From positions 6,020,258 to 6,084,257 of the forward strand of contig CM046307.1 in NCBI GenBank assembly GCA_025267735.1: a stretch of DNA of 64,000 bases. Reading direction: 5' to 3'. Under the pieces are notes generated by a model. The model was given only the letters and a program-made list of their open reading frames with translations, was not told the DNA's origin and did no database searches. Positions 46,660 to 59,910 of this stretch are shown here, piece after piece (positions within the stretch are counted from its first letter, which is position 1; each line of letters opens with the position of its first letter). Source of the DNA: Mactra quadrangularis. Its lineage: Eukaryota > Mollusca > Bivalvia > Venerida > Mactridae. Position numbers and translations under genes: made by a program.

Positions 46660-48830
46660 TATTCCACAGAATTACGACTATTTTGACAAACTTTCTACCA
46701 AAAAACAAACTTCTTTACCCCTTTTCTAGTCATGAATGCTGTTTGGGCCATATAATAGAGGTAATTTTTAATATTGACTAAAAGGTTGTATATATTATTA
46801 AGCCTTTAACAACTACTGGAATTTGTCGAAAAAATATGTATATATCACATATATTACTTAAGACTCAACGGCAACAACGATTTTACATTTTCTATTGTTA
46901 TATATGTATATAATCTAACATTAATATAACATAACCACATTTTTCATAGTGGTAATAGTAGATATAACTTAATGGCTTAAGAGAACGCTGATAATGATGC
47001 CAAAGCAAAAAACAAATTATTGAAACAGTCAATTGATATATCTTCATTTTATAGGTCGATACGTTAACTGGAAGTTGAACTTAGCGTACGTGTAGAGCAA
47101 AATTCAGAAGAGCATCTAAACCTTGAGTTATGACCCAGTAAATAATATCTTGATGACTACTTTGACAAGAAGACCACATAAGTCAAACAGGGATGCTACA
47201 TTTGCAGCTACTTTAAGTTTGTGATTCAATGACAAGGTTACTAAACATTAAATGTTAATTGCGTCCTAGATCAGTTCACTTGTGAATTATTGAGGAAAAA
47301 TCTGTTAAAGAAACACGCCTGTAGTTTGTAATGAATTGCATCCGTTGAGACATCGTAAATTAATGAAATAACATAATAATACAGTAAATTTATACATTGT
47401 AAGCAATAAACTTGTGAACTTAACCAATGTCACATTTGATTTACATGTCCATATAATTGATAAAGAATAAACTAAAATGGAAAGACATCGGTGACACAAT
47501 AGTTAGAAGTTTAAACCGTTTCATTGCAACATATTTTATTAAAAGCGATAAATAGTTTCGAACCACTGAAGACAAAACGTTAGAAAATGATTTAGGTCTG
47601 GAAATAGTATTGCTTACCATGTTATATATTTTCAAGATACAAGTGTTAGTAGATATATTACTTTACATATGATGCCATAACGCACCTTAAAAGTTTAAAC
47701 ATCTGGGATACTGTTTGTATAATTTGATCATCAAATCTTAGATAAATGCTTTAAAGTTCAAAATACGTAATACAAATTCAAATTTCACAACTTTTTCACA
47801 TTAACACATTCCATAGCTAATGATATTTGTGGAATAATATCTGAGTAAATATTGAGATCAAAATTTGTGATACATACTTTTTGTTTTTGTCATTAAATTT
47901 TCTTCTTAGAACAAAAAAACTACATCCAATCAAATCATAAACAACGCGTGGTTTGTGCAAGGTTGGTGAATACTTGGTGCATGGGATGAGCTCTTGGAAA
48001 CTATTGCTCTGTGTGAGTTATAAACAGGAACCTCAGGAATTTTATCAAACAAATTCAAACTATAACATTTTATTTCATTGACGTCTCTGATCTTATCTCA
48101 ACATTTTCATGAATGAAATCACAAAAAATGAAACAATATTAGAATAAAACCTCAGAAACAAAAAATTATACAAATTGCCAAAAACGTTTCAGAGAAATGT
48201 GTTATATCAATCATATGCCAATCAGGATGGAGAGGGAATTTATTTATTTTAACCAGAATTATTCTATATTTATCATAATTCTGAAGGAAATGGCACAATA
48301 GATTATAATTGGAAACTCTCGATTAGTGTTCGTTTAGCACACAGTGTGCATTATATGTGTCTATTATTGACTCACATTACAATCTTATCAAAGAACCATC
48401 TTTTGATAAAATACCACATTACGGAGAAAACGCATCAGGGAATGAATGTATATATATACTCCTGTTTTCGATAAGAGATTTTGTATGAATGCTATAACTG
48501 TTGTATGAATGCTTTGTTTTACATTTTGTCTGTTCAAGTATTTCCAAACATACGAATTTTATACAAATTTTAGATATAAAAACATAATAAAGCAGCTATT
48601 AAATGACCCTCTCATACTCCAAACGGCATTTCAACGTGAGACTAATTGACCAAGACAATTTAGACCTTTATCAGAAGTGACATCAAGTCATAATTATTTG
48701 TGTTTGTATAATTGATTATATAACATATGAACATATCTTTAAAGAGAGTTTTATCAATTACAGCTGCATCTAATATAGACTTGATATCCATACTGTTGTA
48801 ATGTAGTTATCATATCTATGACATGGCTGT
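46660..48830. other. Non-coding stretch, nothing recognised
   Basis: No element ends, tRNA-like boxes or supported exons. By position it corresponds to the interval between block A and block C of the duplicated region but no clear match to other blocks was found by eye. The frames at 47305-47635 are AT-rich and unrecognised. Confidence 0.45.
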
Positions 48831-48839
48831 AATATTTAT

Positions 48840-49270
48840 TGTCCAGCAGCAACAACAAGGGTTTCCACTTAATGTCTAGCTATTTTTATCTGGATGTTTC
48901 GATTATAGACTGATTCAATTTATGGAAATGGTTTTATAATTGATCAAGTCACCATGATTAGTAATGTTTCGGAAATGGGATATTTCTAAAAGTAAATATC
49001 TTGTGCAATAAACTATCGATGCAACGAAATCGTTTGTCTCTTTCTTTTGAATCAATGAAACGTATGCATTGCATTGTTTTTGTTGCTTATTTCATATTTC
49101 ATCGAGTCGTGTTTGTCTTACAAAATTCAAAGTATTCATTTTATATACATAATCGAACATTTGGAGATTACTTAATTTGTCACAAGAAAAAGGAAATTTG
49201 TTATCATTTTTTCAAATTTTACTAGAGTACTATGTTTCTATTGTACTTCTAGTTTCTTCTTCGTTTCTCC
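48840..49270 (+). repeat. Duplicated block C, copy 1
   Basis: ACAACAAGGGTTTCCACTTA and GTCTAGCTATTTTTATCTGG near 48852-48896 match 54925-54965 directly (ACAACAAGTATTTTCACTTA, GTCTAGTTATTTTTCCTAAT), at moderate divergence. The order C then A is the same as would be expected after 54.9 kb. Confidence 0.55.
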
Positions 49271-49279
49271 TTTGAAATG

Positions 49280-52200
49280 CAACAGATAACACTATCATTT
49301 ATTCATTAACGTGTCTTAACACCATTGCAGAGTAGTTTCAACTCATACATTTAAACAAATCTCGTGTTTAAACTTATGGCTCAGTCCATTAACACAGTTG
49401 ATTTCGATATAAAAAGATTGAATTTTTAACTTTACTGTTACATAATGAAACACTCGCAACGCCGTCATACATTTAGTGTGCATGTTTAGTAAATGGCACA
49501 CTCGTTTACAATATTTTAAAAGTTAACTGTCTTCGCAAGAAGGTATCAATTTTATCGAAACTAATATAATATATGCTTCATTTTGATAAATGGACAAAGG
49601 CTACAGATTAGAAGTAAACGAGTTGTGAAAACAGTAGGTTAAACGACAAATTACGATTTAAGTCAAAATCAAATATTGAGATCTAAAGTACAAGATAAAT
49701 CATTTGATGTTAATAAACAAGTTTGTGCATAAATTTTATAAACAATGAACAAGACTGGAATGAAAATCCAGATCACTTATCAAACATGGTTCGGAATTTA
49801 TTTGATCTCATCGCTTTAACAATAATCCCCTGCAACGATTTCTTTCAATAAAATTGTCAAGTGTTACTCAATTATCAAAGTTAGGAAATAAACATTGAAT
49901 AAAGAATTCTGCTCAAATTTAATAACATAGAATGCATTTTATCATATCATAGTGACCTTAGTACATTGAACTGAGTTAATATACAACACCTTTATGTTTA
50001 ATGATATCTTATATTTATTTTTTACTTTAATGGTATCAAAGTTAAGGAATATCAACTCTCTAGGGTCATTAATAAATGATAGCAATATATCTAGTATGCC
50101 TCGAGCAATGCCAAAATTGAATAAAATATCTTTTGACTTGTTTGCTTTGTGGGACATGGGAACGAATAATAGTTATTATATTTTTCATTCTGTAAATATT
50201 TATATAAAAACCTTACACTCAGTAAGGAAATAATTATTTGATAACTGTACATATTACCAACTGCTCAACAAGTTGAGTGCGAATATTAGCTGATAAAAAA
50301 TAAATGGTAAATGTATCAGGTCTTTTATTTTTCGTCTTTAGAACGTACATACTACGCATTTGCCAATAAATTTTAGAAACGAATCATATACGATTGTATC
50401 GCTTGTCTTATAAGGTTATTGGTCCTTTTTGGTCTCATAAAGGTCGATTTTATTTGATACTCGGGAATTAAGAAAAAAAACAAATACCTTGCAGGTTACT
50501 CTACCAGACATTGACATTTGTTTGTTTCTTCCTAAGTCATTTATTACAAAATTATAATCTGTAATCTGACCACATTCACACAGGGCTTGGTTAAATCTCT
50601 TGCTGCAGTCTCAATATTAGTCTTATACTTGTTTGTTTGTGTGGTTCAGCGTTTTTTAATCTGATGGTATTATTCTGGTAGCTGTTCTGCTTTGTTTTTA
50701 CAAGAATGATTTAAAAGGATTATATATCAAGTTTTTTTTTAAATGTTTGTTGTTCCTAGTTTGTGAGGGGAAAAAGTCTCATAAAATATAGCTTATCCTT
50801 TTCAGCGGAGGTGATAATATGATTTATGTGACGTGTCTGCACAATGCCATTGAGAAACCGATCCTGAACGGTTTCATAAACAACAAAAAATGTAAAAGGT
50901 TGTGGTTCCCTTAAATTAATACGAAAAGTTGAATTTATGCCACACAAGGAAATGCTGAAGTGTCAGATTGTTCTACAGGGAATGGAGATTAAAAATCTTA
51001 AATCTTTTAATATGATTTTGTCAAATATCTCATTTAAATTAAGTATAGTTATTTTTAATGCATTTTAATGAGTCTCTAAAGTAAATATGGTATTTGTTTA
51101 TCTGTGTTCAATTCGTAAACTATAATTGTAATGCTGTTTGTTTTTTTCATCAAACATAAAACTTTAATTTATTTTTGTTTTGTGTTTTGCTCTTAAAACA
51201 TGTATTTCTCACTGTCTAATGTATCTCTTCAAGCCGTTTGTTACCCTTCGAATTCAAACATATCACGTCAATCTTTTCCTGAAAAGTAGATACCTTTCCT
51301 TTCAATTTCAGTTTCTCTAAATTGGGGAGTTCAATATATAGATTTTCATATTTTTTATGTATGAAGAGTATCTTTTTCGACGCATTTCATTAACTGTACA
51401 CGTTTTTACAGTATGGTGATTATTTAGTGCTGAATGGAACAACCCGACACTGTAAATGACTTTTAATGGAATATACAAAATTTACAACTTTGATATCATC
51501 TGAAAACTGAAATCTGAAAACATACTGTCTCAAGATTACTTAAAAATATCAAATTCAGAGCTTTTGTTTCTTTAAAGGTGAGTCTTATAAAAATATTTGA
51601 ACAAAAGTTTTCTCTGTTTATTATTCGGTAGAACTGAACTTTAGAGCCTTTTGTCTCATTGCTCTATATAATTTAAGTAACGTTCATGCCTGCTTGCACA
51701 TATAAACCATGCTATCATTGTATTATGTGAGGTTGTCATGAAGTTCTCATTAAAATGTCAATTTATGAATTAAACTGTAAACATAAATGTACTATTTGAC
51801 GGCTGTCTCAGGAAGTTCAAAGTTCTACAAGCACTGTCGGATCACCAAAGAAGGAAGTCAGGCTTATTTCTTGTATCTTTAAGTACGACCTGTAATGTAT
51901 ATCTATGGCTTTTGTATTGTTCATTTTTGCGTGACCCAAAGAATAAAAGATCATGAGAGAAACAATGCAACAGTGTCTGCATGACTGAGTAACCTTACTG
52001 TATAAGGTGCAGTGTGCTAAATAATACCTTGCCTATTGTTAACTTGGAAGAGTTTATTTACTTTTAAAACATCATTCTCAAAATCATGTGTCTTGATAAA
52101 CATCAAAATTGATTGTTAATTATTAAAACTAAAATATTTTTTCCTATTTGGAATATAGCATTTGTATGCGTAAAGTTGATGACGCCGTAAAATGACCTAA

Positions 52201-53265
52201 ATTGTGTTGACACGGCGTTAAAGCTAATAATTACAGTTGACGGGAACTGGGCTAGTAACCTGAAATTTAACAAAAACCTGTTTATGAGCAACGCATCGTA
52301 CAATGACTTATAATTATGTTCAGGCTTCAATGTTTCTTGTTTAAAATTTGCAATTTATAGTCTACCGTCTGAACGATAAAGTTTTGTCAAAACACGACTG
52401 AATCATGAAATGATTAATTTTGTTTTATTCACAATTTGAATGTAGCTTAGACAAAAATATGTGTCATTTGTGCCAAACAAAACATTAATTTTCATTTTCT
52501 TTTATTCATTTCGTCTTTAACTGACCTAGAACAATTGTACACTTATGTTCCCATTTCATTTAAGTTGCTTCACTTGTTTAACTGTTAAGAATGCACTAGG
52601 AACAACTTCTCATGGCATACAATGCAACATTGCACGCCAGTAAAAACTACTTAACAACCATTACTATCATAACTCGTTTATAATGAGACAGAAACATTCC
52701 TGAACCAACGTTTTTTAGATATAAAGTTGAAGTGGCATTTTTGTGTATGTCATTGTTCAAAAACATTATCTATAAAACGTGTCTTTAAGTAACAAAGAGA
52801 ATCTTGAACTTAAATATTCTTGTTTCTGAGATGATGGTGGTAAAAACATACTGCTGCAAAGAGTTAATGTAAAAACTCAACGTTGATGTTACAACATAAA
52901 TAACTTACTGTTGTTAGAAACATGTAAAATATTTTAATTATGTTAAAGCTACTATAGTTTGACTTATATGGCACTATAAAGATGCCGTTATTTAATGTTC
53001 AACTCACGTGATGTGACATAAACTGCTGTCTAATATAACTTTGTGTGAACTATTGTACGTTGTAGACAAATTACAAGATGAACTAGATTGGTTTAAAATA
53101 AAAGCTGAAGTAGATAATTGTCTTTGTTCAAGTAATTAGAAAAGTTTAAATCATTATGACACTTATATTTGTTTCTCTAACGTATCAATGTTTCACACGA
53201 TGTCATATCTGTGAAGTAATATGTGTCGCACTATATTACCTAAATAAATTGTAATTTATATGATA
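49280..53265 (+). repeat. Left arm of a ~10-kb interrupted palindrome
   Basis: The arm is inverted at 55650-59870. Two tracts are near-identical to the partner by eye: 49573-50160 (block A) and 52553-53242 (block B, with at least 130 consecutive identical bases around 52985-53118). Between them, 50300-52550 is strongly diverged, although words such as GTTCAAAGTTCTACAAGCAC (51818) still match. Before 49573 pairing continues weakly to 49280. Frames inside (49942-50233, 50756-50947, 52103-52330) show no conserved coding pattern. Confidence 0.85.
52180..52230 (+). mobile_element. SINE family B tail fragment
   Basis: GACGCCGTAAAATGACCTAA then ATTGTGTTGACACGGCGTTA is the 3' stem-loop of family B with both stem sides intact. 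Head and body are missing. It lies in the diverged middle of the left palindrome arm and has no counterpart seen in the right arm. Confidence 0.75.
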
Positions 53266-53429
53266 CAAACACACTTTGTACTTTTGGTTTTATAATAATT
53301 AGGTTAAAATAGTTTTAGCATGCAAACATCTAGTTTTTCGGATTCAATACCGGCTATTTAGTATTGTTGCAAAGAACAAGGTATATATTTATAATTTTGT
53401 GATACGTGCTTTCATCATGTTCATACTGT

Positions 53430-54500
53430 AATAAGTTTGCAATTTGTGTGTCAAATTGATAATTAAAATCTCTTGATTTTATGCCTGTTAAATATGTCTA
53501 CAAAGTTTATTTGTGTTTACATGCATACTAACGAATCCTTTACAATATCATCTCTTATTAACAATCTGGATTTATGTTAAATGAAAATTAATTGACAAAC
53601 GTATGTATGTAATTAATTGTGTGAAGAATACTAAAAACGCTTTGGAGTGTCAGGCGTTGTGCCAATGTCAGGCTTATTCTAACATTCACATGTGATACAG
53701 TGAATCAATTTTGATTTATTCTTAATAACATATTGCAATCTTGTTCTAGCAATAGAACGTGACTGATTTATGATACCATTCGATATAAATATTCGATTAA
53801 GTGAAGTCAGTGACGGTATTATGCTATTTGTGATTGTTTGTAATGTAGATCTAAATGTGCTATTTTACTGTGTATATGAGGCATTGAATTGTTATCAATA
53901 CATGATGCAAGAACTTAAGTTTCTTCTCTGTCCATTATTATTAGCAGCAAAAAACAAAGTAATATCAACCGAGGGGGGACCCAAAATAAGGGTTTCTTAT
54001 CAAAATACCGATTTTCACTAAATGATTAACTTAAGTGTGGCTAATGTTCGTTGATTTATTTGATAAAGAGTGAATATAAAATGAATTTTTATATCAATAG
54101 AATGATAATGCAAACTTCGATTTGCATGGTGATATACGTCGAAAGATTTGTATGAACATATTTGAAAACAGCTCACATTTTTGTAAACTCTGTAGGATAT
54201 TGATACATAGTATGTATAACAGACGATAGAAAATTATTTTAAAGCTACCAATAAAAGCACGCCACAATTATTCAGAATGTATTACATAAATATTTTTCAA
54301 AAAGTAATTACAATCAATGAATGTTTATGTTTTTCTTTTAAATATTTAATGTAGTATTCATAAACTTAGAATTGTATCAAGGGTATTTCAAATACCAAAT
54401 GTATTATTATAACCCTATATAGTATTTACGGCCACTTCTCTACAAAAGCGACTTCTCAACAATAGACAATAAACTTACTCCTTCCAAATTGATTTTCTCA
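53430..54500 (+). repeat. Duplicated block D, copy 1
   Basis: It follows block B and is directly repeated at 60600-62040. Shared words include TTCGATTTGCATGGTGATAT (54118), TAGGATATTGATACA (54195) and ATTTAATGTAGTATT (54343). It forms part of the spacer of the palindrome, so only block C (54.56-55.4 kb) separates it from the inverted arm. Confidence 0.72.
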
Positions 54501-54559
54501 CATATGAATCAAAAAGTACATACATACAAAATGACCAGCAATCACATGCAAGCTAGTTT

Positions 54560-55400
54560 CATTTAGTGATTTCTAAATCTAAACGCCCGCATGTGCAATG
54601 CCAAGATTCGTACATGTATTGCATTTTAAGTATACACTTAAAATATTTAGTAATTACATTAGTCTCTGAATTTAAAAACAAGCTACGCTTTTTTCACTCA
54701 TTTTCGCAAAAGAAGATCAATGAACCTGAATGGTTCAAATCTTTAAATAAAAATAATTTCAAATTGCATGATCCTTTATTTACACAATTGATTATAGGAC
54801 ATACAAATATACATTAAAATAGATTTTCAGCATACCAGTTTTGCTGACATTGTCTATATAGGTGTCTATGTTGTTAATCATTATCTTAACATATTTACAA
54901 CATGATTGTTATATGAACTGTCCCACAACAAGTATTTTCACTTAAAGTCTAGTTATTTTTCCTAATTTAGATTGATATATTCATGTGATAATTGATAATT
55001 GATCTAGCAAGCACGAATCGTATTTCTTCGGCAATGCCACACTATTGGAAATAAGTAATAATATGTACATTGTTCGTCTTTTATTTTGATCATTGTAAAA
55101 TTATCTTACTTGTGGATTATTTATATTTTCTTAGAAGTTCAAAATAGAGGTTTTTACACACCTGGTCAAACATTTAAATGAGGTAGAATTGCTTACATAT
55201 TTCACAAAACTTGTCAGTTGCGTAACTTGTTAATTTTTGGTTGAAATAACTTAAGTACTTATGACCTTAATATATATTATATATAATGATTATAATAATT
55301 TATTTCAGTAACAATGACATGACACAAAGCATACAAATAGTGAACAACAAAGTATGTATAATGTCATATGTCTTGCACATCGATACCGGGAATGACACAA
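54560..55400 (+). repeat. Duplicated block C, copy 2 (palindrome spacer)
   Basis: It matches 48840-49270 directly and lies where the next tandem unit would start. The expected following A-to-B segment is present but inverted (55650-59870). Most of this interval is diverged, and only the 54900-55030 part matches clearly. Confidence 0.5.
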
Positions 55401-56603
55401 AAAAAGAGATAAATCTCTTACTACCATTGTGGTCTCCGACATTGATGGCATGACACTGACATGGATGCATTCTACTTTCAGTTTCGATTTAAGTTTACTT
55501 TAAATGCAACAAATAAAAACCATTAAGTAGAAAATCTTTAAAAGGCGAGTACTTAACATCAGATATTCTGTGTGCCTTATTTGAGTCAGAAATATTAGAT
55601 GCCTGCATGTTTAAACTAAATAAAGAGCATTATATGTCTATATTATATAAACTGACAATTTATTAACGTACATGTTGTATATAGTGACACATATTTCTTA
55701 ATAATTAGATATGACATCGTGTGAAACATTGATATGTTAGAGAAACAAATATAAGTGTCATAATGATTTAAACTTTTCTAATTACTTGAACAAAGACAAT
55801 TATCTACTTCAGCTTTTATTTTAAACCAATCTAGTTCATCTTGTAATTTGTCTACAACGTACAATAGTTCACACAAAGTTATATTAGACAGCAGTTTATG
55901 TCACATCACGTGAGTTGAACATTAAATAACGGCATCTTTATAGTGCCATATATGTCAAACTATAGTAGCTTTAACATAATTAAAATATTTTACATGTTTC
56001 TAACAACAGTAAGTTATTTATGTTGTAACATCAACGTTGAGTTTTTACATTAACTCTTTGCAGCAGTATGTTTTTACCACCATCATCTCAGAAACAAGAA
56101 TATTTAAGTTCAAGATTCTCTTTGTTACTTGAAGACACGTTTTATAGATAATGTTTTTAAACAATGACATACACAAAAATGCCATTTCAACTTTAAATCT
56201 AAAAAACGTTGGTTCAGGAATGTTTCTGTCTCATTATAAACGAGTTATGATAGTAATGGTTGTTAAGTAGTTTTTACTGGCGTGCAATGTTGCATTGTTT
56301 GCCATGAGAAGTGGTTCCTAGTGCATTCTTAACAGTTAAACAATTAAAGCAACTTAAATGAAATAGGCCCATGAGCACTTACATTGTAACAAGTAAGTGA
56401 ATGGAATTTTAAGACTTGAAATTGTTAATTTTCCGAGACAATTTATATCATATGTATAAAAAAAAATTAAATTCATAAAAAGTGAGTCTCTTTCAAATGC
56501 TGACAATTAATTTCAAGAGGTACCTGCATGGCATATTGCAAACCATTTTATATTTTTTAAATATTATCAACTAGTTACTTAAGTAAATAATACAAAACCT
56601 GTG

Positions 56604-56636
56604 GTCGTGCTTTAAAAAACAGGACATAAGCACGAC
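56604..56636. repeat. 9-bp stem hairpin
   Basis: GTCGTGCTT at 56604-56612 pairs exactly with AAGCACGAC at 56628-56636 over a 15-base loop. A second short pairing CTTTCG/CGAAAG follows at about 56656-56678. It lies in the diverged middle of the right arm. Confidence 0.4.
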
Positions 56637-57422
56637 TTCCTGCTTTGGTTGTTTGACTTTCGGCGATTTTGTCGAAAGGCTTAAGTTATACCACAAATCG
56701 AAAACTATCGGCGAAAATTCCTGACCAGTTTAACCTGCGGAGTGATACATGTGTCTCTGATTAACTACGCTATCAATTTCTAGGCGATAAAAGTAGTTCC
56801 GTCATCTGCTTTGTCATTGCAATGATACTGCGGTCATTTATAGTATTACTTGAAGTTTAAGTTGTTTTACAGTATCGTACCATATTTATCATATATAACT
56901 ACATTAATGAACCTGCAGAATTTGTATGCAAAGTGTACAAGGGACACTGTACATTCAAGATTTTGTATGGCAAGAAGAGGAAAATAAAATCTTTATAACA
57001 TTTGTCAGTAATACAGGGTAGAATATACACTTCGCCCGCATTTTTGCTATGCTCGATTCGTACTTTAATCTTATGTGTAAGGAGTAATCATTAGGTTAGT
57101 GTTGTTAGGTTTCAATGTGCACGAAGTCTCTCTATATTTCAATACTTTGATTTTGACAGTGCTCGTAGAACTTTGAACTTACTGAACAGGACCTAAAATC
57201 ATACGTTTTTGTTTACGAGTCAATTTATAAATTAACATCTTAACAAAGTAGGAATTCATGACAACTTTTATTATTCAACGATAGCATTGTTTAAATGGAC
57301 AATGTGTTAAAAGCAATAAACAAAAAGCTTGGGCATCAGTTGATATAAAATTATATCTGAGAAATTTCTGAAATTTTATATTTTTATAAGATAACACGAA
57401 TGAGTCTTAAAGACAGCAATCG

Positions 57423-57774
57423 TTAAAGGTACTCATTCACAGATTTCAACTTAATCATCAACTTTTTCTGAAACTATTAAAATTGTTTGGAAACATTTTT
57501 GAAGCAGCAAATTAGTGATTTGATAATAAAATTTTAGTGCAAATTGACATACAACTACAAATGATGGCGATTCAAGTAGCAAAAATTCTACACCGTATGT
57601 CACGGTATAGAGAATTTTAGTGCTTTTTGTGACTTGTATTGTATATTACATACAATCTATAGGCCAGTTTGTCCTAAAATATGAAGAATTAATTTTTGAC
57701 ACAATTATAGACACTGAATGATATTTTGAAAATATAGAAAAATCTTAACCAAATCTGTGAACAAGTACCTTTAA
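57423..57774 (+). mobile_element. TTAA-type MITE family, copy 3 (best preserved)
   Basis: TTAA is present at both borders. The ends are AAAGGTACTCATTCACAGAT and ATCTGTGAACAAGTACCTTT. The internal part matches the other two copies. It is inserted in the right palindrome arm only. No coding capacity. Confidence 0.9.
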
Positions 57775-59144
57775 TATGTATTGAAATTTTGACAAAAAAT
57801 ATAAACAAGGTGATTAACCAACAGTATCACAAGTACGCTCAACCACGCAACCAAAACCAGTGAAAGTGTTGTAGGATTACTGACAACATCGTGTAATAAA
57901 TGATTTATAATAAAAACAGTAAATACCAATTCCTTTTAGAATACGCTGGTACTTTGCTTCTTTTTAAATGCCATAGCATCGAATAATTTCGACTTTTCAT
58001 GAAACTTAAAAGCGTTTGAACATTTAAGGATTAAGACGAAAATATGTCTTGGATTGCTTCTTAATGTTATCATTAATAACACTAATATCTTGCAACATTC
58101 TATTCACTCAGAGGGATATGACCTGTTAGAATTAACAATTTTCTTTAATCAGCCTATTTACTTGTGAATAATAGAATTCAAGGAACTGATAATATGCGCA
58201 GTTATAAATTTATTATTTCTTTACCGAGTGTTAGGTTTTTATTTAAATATTTACAGAAATAAAAATATAATAACTGTTATTTGTTCCCATGTCACACAAC
58301 GCATACAAGTCGAAAGACATTTTATTCAAATTTGGCATTGATTATGGCATACTAGATATATTGCTATCATTTATTAATGACCCTAAAGAATTGATATTGC
58401 CTAACTTTGATACCATTAAAGTAAAAATAAGTATAGGATATCATTAAACAAAAAGGTGTTGTATATTAACTCAGTTCAATGTACTAAGGTTACTATGATA
58501 TGATAAAATGCATTCTATGTTATTAAATTTGAGCAGAATTCTTTATTCAATGTTTATTTCCTAACTTTGATAATTGAGTGACACTTGATAATTTTATTGA
58601 AAGAAATCGTTGCAGGGGATTATTGTTAAAGCGATGAGATCAAATAAATTCCAAACCATGTTTGATAAGTGATCTGGATTTTCATTCCAGTCTTGTTCAT
58701 TGTTTATAAAATTTATGCTCAAACTTGTTGATTAACATCAAATGATTTATCTTGTACTTTAGATCTCAATATTTGATTTTGACTTAAATCGTAATTTGTC
58801 GTTTAACCTACTGTTTTCACAACTCGTTTACTTTTAATCTGCAACCTTTGTCCATTTATCAAAATGAAGGTTTTATATTTTGATGAAATAAATCATCTGT
58901 TTATGAAGAATGTTAACTTTTTTTCAAACAAACGTAGATGAGTGTTCATTTCAGTTAGTGTGTCGCCCAAATGTATTGATGCATTTCTAGCATATCATTA
59001 TTTAACGAGGAACTTTACATTCCAATTTTTTTTAATTAACATCGAATTCTTGTAGGTCGACAAATCTAATGTTAACATGTATATCCTTTGTATATACTTT
59101 GTTCATGGACTGCACATTACGTTTAAACACAGATTTGTTCACAT

Positions 59145-59813
59145 TTAGGCCGGTATTCCATTTATACGGGAGCGCCACGTGAACGTTTAGCGTGAGCGTG
59201 AAACTTGAACGTGAGGCGTTAATTTTTAACGCTCACACTATTCCATTCATCTGGTTAGCGTGATATCAATTGTTTCAATGTGTCAAGTCATCCATAATGG
59301 CATAATGAATCAATAGTTGAATTTCGTAATAACAGCCGAATAGTCATAAGCATGCTTGCAAAAATTACACTCACTTTAATTAAAATTGTTTTGCAACTGA
59401 TATTAATTTATGTTGGGGGTACCTTTCCGGTCAGGAATGTTAAGAGAGTCAGCACAGTCTGCAACACTTGGTCTTTGATGTCTTTGTCCCTGTACTCAAT
59501 TAGGGACAAGTCGTTCAGAACAGAACATTTTCTAATGGCTTCAATAAGTTTACTGTTGCATGTGGCATAGATAGAGGACCTTTCAGGGTGGCTTCTCGTC
59601 CGTGAATGTCGTGCGTGAACGTGAAAAATCACTATGTAGCAATCAATTTCACGCTCGCGTTTCACAGTCACATGTCGTAAATTTGCGTTTCATTTTCAAG
59701 TCGCGCTCACGCCTATATGGAATACGTACAATAGAAAATTGTGTGTTTGATTTTTCACCTTCGAGCTTTTCGTTTACGCTACACGTTCCCGTATAGATGG
59801 AATACCGGCCTTA
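59145..59813 (-). mobile_element. PIF/Harbinger-like element with TTA duplication
   Basis: It spans 59148-59810. Inverted ends are GGCCGGTATTCCATTTATAC and GTATAGATGGAATACCGGCC, flanked by TTA on both sides (59145-59147, 59811-59813), the TWA-type target of Harbinger elements. Subterminal repeats of GTGAACGT/GCGTGAGCGTGAAA type occur at both ends. It carries a fragment of a MADF/Myb-like domain on the minus strand, the accessory DNA-binding protein of this superfamily. No DDE nuclease is present, so it is non-autonomous. The left palindrome arm preserves the empty site near 49341-49360. Confidence 0.87.
59408..59671 (-). pseudogene. Truncated MADF-like domain fragment in the Harbinger element
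   Basis: The frame contains SKLIEAIRKCSVLNDLSLIE followed by YRDKDIKDQ, closely resembling the first half of a MADF domain (helix with LIE.V/I, then a D.S...Y+DK..K motif), as found in the Myb-like protein of Harbinger transposons. In genome terms the recognisable part is about 59453-59551. The Trp usually found just after this motif is Leu here. The second half of the domain is missing, and the sequence before residue 41 of the frame is repeat translation rather than protein. It is a degraded remnant in a non-autonomous element, not a host gene. The assignment rests on motif recognition without a search. Confidence 0.6.
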
Positions 59814-59910
59814 TCCAATACAGTTAAAATTACTCGACAATTGTGTTAAGACATGCTAAGTTAAACCATGTCGGCAGTTGTAGTATACGCGAAATCGTAC
59901 AAATAATACC

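Larger units (their letters stand above)
55650..59870 (-). repeat. Right arm of the ~10-kb interrupted palindrome
   Basis: The arm is the reverse complement of 49280-53265. Near-identical tracts are 55700-56361 (block B) and 58280-58868 (block A). It carries two insertions absent from the left arm: a TTAA MITE (57423-57774) and a Harbinger-like element (59148-59810). Pairing resumes beyond the latter (CAATTGTGTTAAGACATGCT near 59839 against 49310-49330), so the arm pre-dates it. Confidence 0.85.

Noticed and set aside
52970..53110. 42-codon frame ending at GTGAGT, identical in both palindrome arms
   Set aside because: Identity is explained by the whole arm being near-identical; no codon-position bias can be judged and composition looks non-coding.
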